A stretch of 64,000 nucleotides of DNA from Arthrinium phaeospermum (taxonomy: Eukaryota > Ascomycota > Sordariomycetes > Amphisphaeriales > Apiosporaceae). The notes beneath the pieces were generated by a model. That model was not told where the DNA came from, did no database searches, and was given only the letters and a program-made list of their open reading frames with translations. The stretch lies in contig QYRS01000009.1 of assembly GCA_006503535.1 (NCBI GenBank), positions 2,604,001 through 2,668,000 on the forward strand. Direction: 5' to 3'. The translations under genes were made by a program, and so were the position numbers. Of the stretch, positions 21,662 through 33,892 are shown piece by piece (the first letter of the stretch is position 1; the number at the start of each line of letters is the position of its first letter).

Positions 21662-22581
21662 CTATGGACACAGCTCCCGAATGAGCTTGATGTACTCCAT
21701 GGCCCCAACTGCCGTGAGCACATGCCACCAGCCATGGAACTCCAGCAGGAACGACCAAGGAGCCCCCAACGCGAGCCGCCAGCTCCTCAGGGGCTCACAG
21801 AACTTCAAATCGACATGCCACAGGGCGTACCCGACCGCCAGCGCGATCACCGCCTTGGCCCATTGCCGCAGGTGCTTCGCCCTCTTCCCCTCCGCCCTCT
21901 TCGCGGACAAAATTAAATACAAAGTGCGAGGCCATATGCACGTCAGCTGGGCGCCGAAGATGGTGACGTGGTACATGACGTTGCCGGAGCGGACATAGGC
22001 CACGGCGAGGCCCATCGTGATGGACAGCAGTATGACGGTGACGGCCTTCTTGACCAAGGGGCTCCGTCCGAGGGTGTAGAGCCGGTGGAGCATGGCCGTC
22101 GCCAGGACCAGCATGGATAGCTCGTCGGCCAGTTGCGCGTTCAGCAGCAGGGTCCCGTGGAAGACGGTCGACGTGACGCCGACGAGGATCATGCACAGCG
22201 ACATGGCGTCGAGGTTGCTGGGGGACAACAATACCCCGCCGCGGTGACCGTGAGAGTGGCGTCCCGGCGAGCGGAGGGCCAGGTATACTGGTCGCGAACA
22301 GGTCAGCTTCAGCTTAGGGGTCGACAGGAAGTTGCATGGAAGAAGACCATACCATATGCAACGTTTGACAGGGTGTTGATGAACTCGGCAGTGTATCGTG
22401 TTACTGCGTAGTCCTCCTCGCAGAAACTACCGGAACGAACGTGTTAGTTAGACTCCCACCACGAGGGCTCTTCTTGGTTGGGCCAAAGAAGGCAAACTCA
22501 CTTGGCCCAGCTGGTGGGTGGGCCCCAGACGCCCGTCAGTGCGTACACGTCACCCGAGAAGTCGTGATTGTGATGACCCAT
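21662..22581 (-). CDS. Alkaline (dihydro)ceramidase
   Basis: Exons 22581-22502, 22426-22353 and 22287-21662 encode 259 residues, close to the 270-300 typical of the family. The start gives an N-terminal MGHHNHDF leader, then GVWGPPTSWANFCEEDYAVT and EFINTLSNVAYVYLA, both hallmark segments of the YPC1/YDC1/ACER family. Seven hydrophobic helices are apparent. Conserved Ser/His/Asp-type residues occur in VGVTSTVFHGTL after helix 2 and in the C-terminal EFHGWWHVLTAVGAM segment with its metal-binding histidines. It hydrolyses ceramide or dihydroceramide in the ER/Golgi, tuning sphingolipid signalling. It is divergently arranged with the next membrane-protein gene across 790 bases. Confidence 0.93.
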
Positions 22582-23371
22582 GTTTGCGTTGCGTTGGAGA
22601 CTGGCTTTCGTGCTGCTGATGCGTATATGCTTTGGTTCTTCGGCTTGCGTGTTGGTTTCAACTTCGGACATGCCTTTTTTGCGAGCAAGTGAGTTGTCCT
22701 GTTATAAACTCGGTTGACGCGTCCAATCAGGTTTCATTGGGCCGCGGGGCCCCGGCGCCGTTCGTGTTATTCAGGGCAGGGCTACCCAACACGGGGCTCG
22801 ACAAGGGTGGGCGGGCTAGGTTTCTGGGGGAGCTCCACCAGCCGCACTCGCATAGCTTAGCAAGCAGCATTCGAACCAAAGCGATTGGTCCCATTCGCGC
22901 GGATCCTTCGGTACGCGCGGTAAGAGTGGCATGATGCTTAATCTAGCCCAAAGCTTGTTTTGTTTTGTTTTGGGCAGGCTCAGGGTTAGGTGGGGGGTTT
23001 CCAATCTGTTATACGTGATTGGTGGCAGGCGCTGCCCGGCTATGCGTGCCCAAAGTATAAAAAGCGAATGCACGCTGATTGATTGGTCGTCCTAATGAGA
23101 TCGCAGTCAGGGGTTCCACTCTCGGTCCTGACTCGTTAGCCCCATCCTGAGACCGCTTCTGTTCAGGCACTAGCATATCCCCCGTATATGTTCTCGGCAC
23201 CAACCGCCATTCCGACCATGAAGGCATGGCGGCAGGCCAGAGTTTAGTTGGCCTGGACTTCGGCCTTATCCTGATTTTCGAATTATTAGTACGTGGTGAG
23301 ACCTGTCCCACCCCGAGGTCTCTAGAGGAAGTCTAAAGCATATAGTCTAATAACACACGATCATTAAACAC
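22582..23371. other. Divergent promoter, ceramidase / polytopic membrane protein
   Basis: No coding frame is supported. It contains GC-rich patches and a TATAAAAAG-like element near 23054-23062, about 310 bases before the downstream start. It could serve both genes. Confidence 0.45.
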
Positions 23372-24768
23372 ATGAGACCAATGCCCGCGGAAAACATGCG
23401 TTATGGCCCCGACCCGGCGGACAAGGCCAGCCACCCAACAAGAGCGTCGTTCGATGACAGGTACGACGGCCCCTTCTCCCGACCGTCGTTTACCGCTGGG
23501 CGGCATCATGCGTCACCGCTGGCCGGTCGTGCCCCGACCACCTGGGAGGAAACGACATGCGAAGAAGCCCTGGAGGCGTCGCAATCCGATGCCGAGGACA
23601 TTCCGCCACCGGGTATCGTATATCTGGTGCAAGACAGGAGTCTTGCCTTGGGCGACGTACCGACGGCGAGGGCGGCCGCATCCCTGAGACGGCCCGCGCT
23701 CGCGCCGGTGCCGCCGCCGCTGCACTACACGCTGCGCGGGCGGCGGTCCGGCATCGCCCTCTTCGTCTTCTACACCGTCCTCGACAGCCTGGCCCTGCCC
23801 GTCGGGCTGTACTTCCTTCTGTGGTACGGGTTCGGCCCGGGCAACCCCAAGTACCACCCCCTCGGCGCGGGCACGGTGTTGACCATCGTCACGACCGCCA
23901 TCGGGGGCACCAGCATCTACGAGCTGCTCCAGCGGGGCTGGCGGCTGTGGAGGAAGGGGAGCGATTGCCGGGTAAGCAGATGCGACTAGAATGGAACAAT
24001 ATACCATGATATGACAGTAACATGCAGCTGATTGTGTTGCGCAATCCTAGGCTATTGGGGCGCGGAGGTGGTATTTCGACTGGTTCGAGTGGTGGTTCGT
24101 GTTTACCTGGATCATAATAATCATTGAAATCGCGGTGTGAGTGTCTTGCCCGGTAACGACCCGTCCCCTTGCATACCAGCAACAAGCGCCAATCTATGCA
24201 CATTATACTTACCACCAGACGCGAGAAACTCAGGGCCTTCATCCCCGACACCCCCGACAAGCGCCTGCTCGCCCTCCCCCTCTCCACGGTCCTCTTCGTC
24301 TTCGGCACCGTCAGCCTCGCCCTCGACGCGCTGCACTGGCGCGCCGTGCCCGCGCCGGTGCGCATCTCCTCGATCCCCCGCGGCGCGCAGCTGCGGCCCG
24401 GCATCTACCCGCTCATCGAGGATATCTGCGCGGTGGACGGCGGGGGCGGGACCGCGTTCCGGCGGAGCCTGAACCGGCGCTACGCCGCCAGCCACGTGTT
24501 CCGCGCCATGCTGCGGCGGCTCGGGCTGTTCTGGGCCCTGGGCGCCGACGCCTGCGCCGTCACCACCGCGGCGCTGGTCTTTGGGCTCGCCGAGGCCATC
24601 GGGGATGATGGGGGGAATCTGATCGACTATGCTTACACCATCGGCTGGGTCCTGCCGTTCGTCTGGGCGGGGCCGTCGGCTTGGGCGACGGTGGTCTACG
24701 TGCGGAGGGAGCTGAGGAAGGAGAAGAGGTTGTGGGCGATCGAGGCGGGGTTTAGCGGGGAGGTGTAG
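23372..24768 (+). CDS. Polytopic fungal membrane protein of unknown function
   Basis: Exons 23372-23971, 24051-24136 and 24219-24768 give 411 residues. The first 115 residues are polar and disordered-looking. Six or seven hydrophobic helices follow. Between them are an RWYFDWFEWWF segment in exon 2 and a conserved-looking loop, PVRISSIPRGAQLRPGIYPL, followed by IEDICAVDGGGG and an RRSLNRRYAAS stretch. This pattern (helices, PxRISSIPxGxxLRPxxY, then EDxxAVDGGG) is shared by a family of uncharacterised ascomycete membrane proteins that I recognise by type but not by name. The protein ends with a short charged tail. No transport or enzyme signature is visible. Confidence 0.82.
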
Positions 24769-25541
24769 TAGGCATTCAAGATTACAGATAGGAGGCACAT
24801 GAATTAGAGGATACGTTCGATACCTAGCATCAGTCACGGCGCTTGCCCTACTCGACAATGACCAACCGCACACGCGTGAGGACATGAACAATTGTGTGCA
24901 AGCTGTGTATTCATGCGACCAGACGGATATCGCCAAATTCCGGGGTCCATCATTGATACAATCTGAGCGCAGGAGAGTGTGCCTGGAGCTACACAGCAGC
25001 AGCAGCGGATTGCGACCCAAGACTACTTACCTAGATAGACAACGGCCCCACAACGCCAAATCCGCAGATCCATGTCGGTAGCTGTTGGCATAGACTAGAT
25101 ATCAATTAAGCTTTCCCGTCTCCTGGGTAAATTTAATGGGTTCGTGTCATAGACTATGTAGCTCGCATTCGCACAGGACCCTTAGTTTGCTTTAACCGTG
25201 GATTAAAGCCGGGGGTGGAGACAAGCGTGGAGGCGGAGCTGCCGCCAAAACGACAGGCATACCGGGGGGCGGGATCCGCGGGGATGGCCCGATGCATGAT
25301 GTCTCGGAGAGTTTATGCTTCATTGGCTTACGAATGCAACACTGGAATGGCATTTCCTCCTCTGCTGGCAACCCCTATCTCTATTCCATGTTATATCGCG
25401 ATCGTCTTTATGGCTTCTAATATAAGACCCAACAAGCCCCGACGAGACAGCAATATTTTGTCGAAGCTGTCTCTCCGCCGCAAAACAATGAGGAGTAACA
25501 CCAGCACCACCAGCAGCGAGGAGAGAGACCCCGACAACGAC
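24769..25541. other. Intergenic, promoter region of the CYP505 gene
   Basis: The CYP505 frame stays open upstream of the chosen ATG back to 25215, so an N-terminal extension of up to 109 residues is possible. The rest shows no supported gene. A TCCGCGGG octamer, one base off the PDRE consensus, occurs at 25267-25274. Confidence 0.4.
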
Positions 25542-28500
25542 ATGGCGCCTCGCCTCGAACCCATACCGCAACCCCCCAAGGCGCCCCTCGTGGGCAACCT
25601 GGGGGACGTCGACGTCAAGTTCCCGCTGGACTCCATGGTTAACTTGGCCAACAAGTACGGCCCCATTTTCAAACTGAACCTCCCGGGGCTGGACATGGTC
25701 GTGGTGTCGGGCTGGGACCTGGTGCACGAGGTCTGCGACGATTCCCGCTTCAAGAAATCCATCAAGGGCGAAGTGGAGGTGAGTTGCCTGTACCCAATCT
25801 ATCACGTTTGTGTTGTATAACACGGTCCAGTCAATAACCTCTTTCCGAACACTTGCAGGAACTAAGAGCGGCTGTCAACGACGGTCTATTCACTGTAAGT
25901 ACTTAATCGGACCTAATGAGAGATAGATGAGTTGTCGGATGGCTAACGCAAGAACCGAACCGCCCAGTCCACCGGCGAAGACGAGGAGAACTGGGGCGTC
26001 GCCCACCGCGTCCTCATGTCCGCCTTCGGCCCGCTGTCGATCCGCGGCATGTTCGACGAGATGCACGAGATCGCGGGCCAGCTGGCGCTCAAGTGGGCGC
26101 GACAGGGCCCGCACGCGGCGCTCGACGTGGGCGGCGACATGACGCGCCTCACGCTCGACACGGTGGCCCTGTGCTCCATGGGCTTCCGCTTCAACTCGTA
26201 CTACCGGGAGGGCCTGCACCCCTTCATCCGGGCCATGAACGAGGTCCTGGCCGCGGCCGCGCTGCGGGCCAACCGCTTCCTGCCGTCCGTCTTTTACCGC
26301 GCCGCGGACCGCCGGTTCAGGGACAATGTACGGCTCCTGCGCTCGACGGCGCGCGAGGTCGTCGACGCTCGCCGGGATCAGAATCTCCCCGAGGGGGAAT
26401 CCTCCTCCGGCCAGCGGAAGGACCTCTTGAACGCCATGCTGGTCGGGGTCGACCCCAAGACGGGTCGGAAGATGTCGGATGAGAGCATCATCGACAACTT
26501 GCTCACTTTCTTGGTGGCCGGCCACGAAACCACCGCAGGCACGCTTGCCTTTGTACTGTACAATGTGGTCAAGTATCCCGAGGTGTGCCGGAAGGCCCAA
26601 CAGGAGGTGGACGAGGTGGTCGGGACCGGTGCCATCAAGCTCGAGCATATGTCGAAACTGAAGTATATAAACGCGGTGAGTACGACCATTTCCGAAACCC
26701 CTGATACATGTTTTCTTACCCAAACCATAATATGCTGATAAAGAGCCTCTCCCAGCTGATCCGAGAGACGATGCGACTAAACGCCCCCATCACCGCCTTC
26801 GCGCGGGAAGCCGTGGGCGACCAAATCATCGGGGGCAAGTACCTGATCAAAAAAGACACGCAGGTCGTCTGCTTCCTGACGCGGTCGCAGAGCGACCCGG
26901 TAGTCTGGGGCCCCGACGCGCACGAGTTCCGGCCGGAGCGGATGCTGGACAACGAATTCGACCGGAAGCAGAAGGAACACCCGCACTGCTGGGCGCCCTT
27001 CGGCACCGGGCGGCGGGCCTGCATCGGCCGGCCGTTCGCGTGGCAGGAGATGGTGCTCGCCCTGGCGCTGCTGCTGCAGAACTTCAACCTCGTCCTGCAC
27101 AACCCGGCCTACTCGCTGCGCCTCGCCCAGGGCCTCACCATCAAGCCTCAGGACCTGTACCTGCGCGCCATCTCCCGCGAGGGCCTGTCGCCGGCGCAGC
27201 TGGAGGCGCGCTTGGCGGGGGCGTATGGGGGAGGGGCGGCCTCTTCTTCTCGCCCCGGCTCCGAGGGTGGCGGCGGGACGGGGACGACGAGGACGACGTC
27301 ACGGTCAGCGGAAGGGAGGAAGATCGCCATCTACTACGGCTCCAACTCGGGGACCTGCGAATTCATGGCGCAGCGGCTGGCGGCCAACGCCAACGCGCAC
27401 GGATACGTGGCCTGCGTCGACATACTAGACGCCGCCAAGGAGGCGCTGCCTACCACCTGTCCCGTGGTCATCGTCGCGTCATCGTACGAGGGCCAGCCCA
27501 CGCACAATGCGTCCCACTTTGTAAACTGGCTTGAGAATCTAGAGGGGGACAAGAAACTGGGAGGAGCGAAATATGCTGTCTGGGGATGCGGTAAGTCCAT
27601 GTTGAGGAAAAGGGGGGTGACCCGGGCTGACAGATAAAAAACAGGTCATAGCGACTGGGCCGAAACATACCAGAAAGTACCGACTCTGATAGATGCACAG
27701 CTGGAAAGGCTAGGCGCCTCTCGGATGGTGCCCATGGGGGCCACCGATGCGAAAGACCGCGACATGTTCTCCGACTTCGAAACGTGGGAGGACCACACCC
27801 TGTGGCCGGCCATCAAGCAACACTTTGGCGGGCCTATCGAGAGCTCCGAAGACCCCTCTTCCTCCTCCTCCACCGCCCCCGCATCCTCCCTCCATGTCTC
27901 GTTCACCACCCCTCGGGCCTCCAATCTACGGCAAGACGTCCAAGAGTCCCTAGTCCTCGACGCCCGCAGCCTGACCAGAAATAACTCAGAAACAGGAGGG
28001 ACCAGCGGGAAGCGCCACCTCGAGATCCAGCTCCCGAGCGGCACCCGCTACGCGGCCGGCGACTACCTGGCCGTGCTGCCGCACAACCCCAAGGAGACGG
28101 TGGGCCGGGTGATGCGGCGCTTCCGGCTGGCCTGGGACGCCCACGTCTCCATCGCGGCCTCGGCCGCGCACCCGACCACGCTGCCAACCGACGTCGGCTT
28201 GCCCGTGTCGGAGGTGCTGGGCTCCTACGTGGAGCTGAACCAGGTGGCTACGAAGCGGGTGAGTTCCAATAATCTTTGTGATGAATGAAAACTGCGTTTG
28301 TGTGCTAATCTTTGTTTCATGGTGCCAGAATATCACCGCCCTTGGTCAACTTGCAGAGGACAGCGAGATGAAGGAAAAGCTCTTGCGTCTGGCCGCCACC
28401 GACAAGACATTCGAAGACGAGGTCCGGTCGAAATATCTCTCTGTTCTCGGAATCCTGGAACGGTTCCCGGACCTGCACGTCCCGTTCGGGTGCTTCCTTT

Positions 28501-29362
28501 CCATGCTGCCGCCCATGCGCGTGCGTCAATAGTGAGTCTGCCTACTACTTACTATTCACCTCCCTCAATCCATTGATAGTGATAATAACCCCAGCTAACC
28601 TTCCCCATCGCCAGCTCCATATCCTCCTCCCCCCTAGCCAACCCAGGCACCCTGACCCTGACCTACTCCGTCCTCGACGCCCCCGCCTACTCGGGCGTCG
28701 GCCGCCACGTCGGCGCCGCCTCCTCCTACCTCGCCGGCCTCCTGCCCGGCGACCGGATCCAGGCCGCGGTCCGCGCCGCCGCCGGCGGGTTCCGCCTGCC
28801 CCGGGAGCCGGCCAGGACGCCCATCGTCTGCATCGCGGCCGGCACCGGGGTTGCGCCCTTTCGGGCTTTCATGCAGGAGCGGTGGGTCCTGTCCCAAAGC
28901 GACGACGACGGCGACGGAGGAAAACAGAAGAAGGAAAAGGAGGGGCTGGAGCTGGCCCCGGCGCTGCTGTTCTTCGGGTGCCGCGACCCTTCCGAAGACG
29001 ACCTCTACCGCGACGAGTTCGACGCCTGGGAGCGGGCGGGTGTGGTGACGGTGTACCGTGCCTACAGCCGCCTAAGCCGCCTCGATACAGATAGAGATAC
29101 AGATCAGGACGGCGGCGGCTGCCGGTACGTGCAAGACCGGCTGTGGCGCGAGCGGCGGGCGGTGGCCGACCTGTGGCGCCGGGACGCGCGGTTCTACGTC
29201 TGTGGGGCGAGCCGGATGGCGCGGGCGGTCAAGGGGACGCTGGTGCGCATCGTCCAGGACGAGAGCGAGCGGACCGACGGGCGGGCGATGACGGACGAGG
29301 AGGCGGTGGCTTGGTTCGACAGGCATCGGAATGAGCGGTTTGCTACGGATGTGTTTGATTGA
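25542..29362 (+). CDS. CYP505-type self-sufficient P450-reductase fusion
   Basis: Seven exons: 25542-25778, 25859-25894 (36 bases), 25968-26675, 26756-27590, 27645-28258, 28329-28531 and 28615-29362. They give 1126 residues. The P450 part (1 to about 465) has IPQPPKAPLVGN at the start, AGHETT (275-280), ExxR (331-334) and FGTGRRACIG (409-418, haem ligand Cys416). An about 50-residue Gly/Ser/Thr linker follows. The FMN flavodoxin domain starts at IAIYYGSNSGT (517-527). The FAD part has RQYS and the NADPH part GTGVAPFRAF and YVCGASRMA. Electrons pass from NADPH via FAD and FMN to haem; family members hydroxylate fatty acids subterminally at ER membranes or in the cytosol. Earlier in-frame ATGs (25408, 25488) could extend the N-terminus; 25542 matches the family best. 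Confidence 0.95.
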
Positions 29363-29804
29363 TTGGATGAAGGGGGTTGTTATTAATACTGATGTATTGG
29401 CTGCCTATGCTAAGCTTGGTATTGTTAAATTGTGGCCTGCCTACTTTCGCATAGTCTTGTTTCCATCCTTAAACGAATGAAGTTGGTTTTCTTCAGTGTT
29501 AGCAACACTCGGAGGGTCGAGTCAGAGTCCCCCTTTTTCTTTGCCGCTCTTTTATATACTAAGAGAGGTATCACTATGCTAGGGCTCGATATTCATAACA
29601 AAAACAAAAGGGAAAAAGGAAAGGAAAAAGATCGATAAACCTATCAAACCTGGACTTGATTCTCAACTGAACGAATTTGCTCAAGTCCACTTCCTGACTG
29701 GCTGCCAGAACCATCTCGGGCCCCAGCGCGACAACCCCAACTGCGAAGTGCCACTAACTCCGTCCGCAAATAGCGCATACCATTTGTCTCGGTTCGAGTA
29801 GTCC
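29363..29804. other. Intergenic space between convergent genes
   Basis: 3' flanks of the CYP505 gene (+) and the HeLo-like ankyrin gene (-). AT-rich with an A-rich run near 29600-29635. No gene supported. Confidence 0.5.
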
Positions 29805-32800
29805 CTAGCCATCTGGGCAGATCAAATCCAACTCAAAGAGCCACCAATCCAATTCATTCCGGGGGTAGGGGTTCAGCCCGATATCCTCAACATCTTCTTC
29901 ACTCTCTTCTTGCCATTGCACTCCGATAGCTTCTGCGCCTTGTCTTTCCGCATTGGTTATTTGGTTGCCTTCGAGCTCCTCCAATTTCTCTTCCATCCGG
30001 ACTAGCCAGTACTTGCTCCAAAACCGGAAAAAGCCTGAGTCGTTATCCGATGGTTCCTCTAAGTATTCAGATCCGTCGCTCGAACATTCAAACGTGTCCT
30101 CTGAGTTTTCGGAGCCGTCCGAAGACTTGGAAATGTCCGCCAGGTGTTCAGATGCTTCCTCGGAGCGTTCAGATACTTCTTTGGAGCATTCGGGCTCTTC
30201 CTCCGAACCATCAGATTCGACTTCTAAATATCTAGAAGCTTCCTCTATAAACTCCGCCACAAGCTCCTCGTGGATCTTCAAGAGAAACCCTTGTTCTTCG
30301 TTGATGATATTCACGTCGCCGCGCTTTAGCCACTGATCCCTAGGCTCAGTATCGGGCCGGTCGTATTCCCTTTCGACCACTTCCTCCATCAAGCAACAGG
30401 TGTGAACAAGACCTAAAGCCTGGAATGTGAAGAACGTGATCGCTGACTTGAAAGTCAACACTGTCAAGTCCATGCCGCAACTCCCGTAATAAAGTTGGGC
30501 GCGGTCCTTGTATCCATAAAGACCTCGCTTTCGATGATATGGGGTCGCCAACGAAAGTGCCATGCCTTTCATCATCCATGTGAATGGACTACACCCATCA
30601 GCTGAGCAATAGCATTCACAGCCATCTGTGAGGTTTCGACGCAACACGGTCGTGGTGAGTTCGACGAGTGGATCTCCCTGCACTGGGTCTTCATCATCAG
30701 CCATACTTTTGCCCATGACGAAGAAGGCATGGTGTGCACCAAAGACTCCAATCTCTGAGCCGTATTCGGCCTCAGGTGGTCCTGCCAGAGACCTGCTGTA
30801 CAGGTCTGCCCCATGTTCAGCCAACCAGCAGAAGTAAGCAGAGTCCATCCATGTGTTAATCCCCCACCAATATTGATGAAGGAAGAAAGACGCCCCGGGC
30901 CGAAATCCGTTGGAGTAAAAGAGGTCGGCGAGTTCTGTATTATCAATTTCTTGGTAAACCCAACTCCAGTCTTTCCCTCCAGAAGTGACACCGCTAATGC
31001 AGTGCGCCTCTCCTCGCTGCAGTGGGTTGCCTTCGACGGCCCTGATATGGTGGGCAGACGATGTCCCGTAACAGGAATTGCTTTCCTGTAGTGGACGTTC
31101 GTAAAGTCGTGGCGAGATCTTGAGCTCTTGCATATGAAAGATGTAGCGTTGTCTAGCAAGCTCAGATGCCCGCTCGAGAATTAGATCCAAGCTCAGCCTA
31201 TTTGCACGGTACGGAATCCTTGTCGTTCGCACGCTACATCCAGCTTCGAGGAGAATGTGAACACATTTGGCACAATCACAAGATCGACATCTCTCCGTCC
31301 ACCATCCGTTGACGCATTGGTCGGAGCTAACCAGCATAGCAGCCTCCAGGGCGGTGTTACCCATTTCATCTTGATGATCGAGTTGATCAAGATCGGCGGC
31401 CTTTGTTAAAAGAGAAAGCACTCCAGCTTTTGCTCTTGCAAGATGAAGTGGGCTTTGACCGAAGACGTCGGTTTCAGAGAGTGCGTGCGGGCATCGCTCC
31501 AGAATGCGTGCAACTTCGCCCAAGTCGTTGCGGATAACTGCCATACTTAAAGGGCCGCATTCACAAACTTTCCCCTTTTAGTCAAGGCCATAATCTCAAT
31601 GACTAGTATCTAACCAGATCATACCTTCTGCAAAGCCGTAGCATGCTTCGTATATGGGTAAGTACTCAGTACCCCTTTGGTGAAATTCATAGTCCTCCGT
31701 CAAGGCGCTAGCTATGATGGCCGGGTTATTTCCCGAGTTCGCTTGTAGTAATATGTTTCTCACATCTATGGTGCGCTCGAAGGAGTAGTGGTCGAACGTT
31801 AGCAATGGGGAACGGCCTAAAGACTTCAGTACTTATTTCACTACGGTAGTGACGACCTGCTTACCCCTGTGGTCGTATGTGAAAGCTGGTACGCCGTACC
31901 ACAGTAGCATTCGGATCATTTCAGGGAAGAGCTTCTCCCGAAGCTCGACATCTTTAGCAAATGGTGAATCAACCTAAAATGTTTTAAGCAAGAATAAATA
32001 CGAGACTATATTGATATGTAATACGTACCATACTGGCTGCAGCGTGCATCAAACTCTTATCTAGGTAGGATCTCGCAGTTGGGCACGCTTTCTTCTCGTC
32101 GAAGAGCTTCACTAGCTTCCTCAGGCAGGCAATCGCCAATGGGATCGATGATTCAGCACCGTAATGCTTGAAATAGTCTTCCAGAAGCTGTATGGTACGA
32201 AAAGCAGGGTCGGCCTTAGAATCAACTAATGGATAATAAGTAACACTAGGACCAATACTGAAACCGCCCGCTCCGAAGGTAGTCGTGAAAGTGACATCGA
32301 TCATCTTCTGGAGGATACCGGCGAGACCAGAGAATCTGACGCCTACTGCTCGTCGCCGTTTTCCCTGGGCATGTACCTTGGAAAAGGGACAACTAGGCCA
32401 ATGGCCCTCGCTTCCCTGCTCATTCGTGAGCGCGAAGTGGCCAAATTGCATTGTCTTGCGTTTTGAAGATCGATATGTTCGATGACAGATGCAAACTCGT
32501 CCTGTAGCCGAGAGGTATTGCGGCTTCTGCAGCGTGTGGACACTGTCGCATAGCTCCCTCAAAGCATCCGGCGTGCCCGCTGCTCTGCGAGCTAGAGCTA
32601 TGGCGGACTGTTGATAGGCACCTGGAGTTTGAGGACTGCCCAACAGTCTTTGTTCAAGACTTGTTAGTTCCATATGAATGATCTCTTTTATCGAGTCTTG
32701 TGATCGCTGGATATCTTGTTGTATTGCGTGGTGGTTTCGCTGCAATTGGGTTGAAGTAATTGTGTGATGGGATACCACCAAGTCGGCCGTGGCAGCAACT

Positions 32801-33445
32801 TCTTTCTGCAAAAGCGGCATCTGATTGAGATTGTCGGTAAGAGTAGTAGTGGCTGCCCCTACTTCCGACCGTAGTAGCAGCAGCTCGGATGCATGCAAGT
32901 TGGAAGAAGCTTCGATTCTTGTAAGCGTGTCGGAGTTTGAGCCCGAGATGTCACTGTACCCATCAAAATCAATACGAGGGCGGTCTAAAGTGGCATGCAT
33001 CAAAGTATACTCACAGTCCTAGGGCAGCCACAACAAGCTGGAGGCCTTCATTAGCATGTTGCAAGCGATGGAGCATCTGTTGAACCTTCGACTGGTGAAA
33101 GGCGTAGGTGAGCTTCTTCGTCCTGTTATTGAGTCTTTGGCGCCATGTCGTGGTATCACAGTTTGCAAGGTCGGCCAGCAGCTCTTCCAAAGCATGGAGA
33201 TCTGTCTCGCAGGACAGAAGGTTGACCTTAATGTTTTGATCGTATTGGTGTCCCTGGAAGCGAGAAGAAGCGGCCCTGACGATGTTTAACGTCGCAGCGA
33301 ACGCGTCATTCTGCCGCTTGACTGATGCTAGGTCTTCTTGACGGCCTTCCAGAGCGTTGACGTACGTCACGATGCCACCGGTGATCTGAAGGCCCATCGA
33401 AACGAGTCCAGCCACCGAGGCGGCTAGCCCGATGGCCTCAGCCAT
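29805..33445 (-). CDS. HeLo/SesA-like N-terminal domain with ankyrin repeats
   Basis: Five exons: 33445-33015, 32953-32029, 31973-31865, 31816-31625 and 31567-29805, giving 1139 residues. Residues 1-145 resemble the fungal HeLo-like/SesA N-terminal domain. It opens with a Gly/Ala-rich amphipathic helix, MAEAIGLAASVAGLVSMG, followed by helices rich in Leu. In HET-S and related proteins such a first helix inserts in membranes to execute cell death. A long helical linker (150-450) follows. A CGPLSMAVIRNDLGEVARIL segment and DVFGQSPLHLA mark ankyrin repeats (about 545-640). The C-terminal half has a Cys-rich patch and a Ser/Glu-rich acidic repeat tract. Upstream, 447 bases away, a HET-ankyrin gene runs in the opposite direction. 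I infer a role in non-self recognition or cell death; no nucleotide-binding domain is present. Confidence 0.78.
30050..30235 (-). repeat. Degenerate Ser/Glu-coding repeat tract
   Basis: Within the HeLo-like ankyrin gene about 60 residues are built of loosely repeated units of the form SxxSEExxE. At DNA level the tract shows repeated (T/G)C(G/A)GA(A/G)CC-like words. Such tracts expand and contract easily and give a strongly acidic, flexible segment. Confidence 0.6.
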
Positions 33446-33892
33446 GTCTTGCGGAGGAAACAAACAACAACTGGTGTAAGGAAATGGGACACGCAGCGAG
33501 ATAACCGGTCTCGGTAGAGCAGAGGGGGAGGTTTTTAAGATGTACCGTCCTACTCAAAATGAAGACTGGCATGTAAAGTGCGAAGCGGGGTCAATTCCAT
33601 GAGATCTTGGGGAAGGCGCAGTCGGGCTGTGCATGCAAGTAAGCCCAATTACCGGAAGGGCATGGCACCGAGATAAGCTGCTTGAAGCTCATGATTGGCC
33701 CCTGATGAGCTCGGCAAGGCGACTTTGGTCAGCCAACGAACCACCCTGAGTGCTTGACACTGAGAAGGCAACTAATTAAAACCCTGCCTGACAATCTGCC
33801 TAACCCATATCAACGCAGGGTATTGCTTTTTACAGTTGGTGGCTGAACCCGGGAATTGCGGCAGCGTATTCTCAACTACAGCAAAACTTGAA
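33446..33892. promoter_or_regulatory. Shared divergent promoter of the HeLo-like and HET genes
   Basis: Only 447 bases separate the two start codons. This head-to-head spacing is compatible with coordinated expression from one nucleosome-depleted region. No specific factor site is recognised. Confidence 0.45.

Noticed and set aside
25215..25541. N-terminal extension of the CYP505 protein
   Set aside because: The frame is open but its composition is unlike the family's start; the Met at 25542 directly precedes the conserved IPQPP segment.
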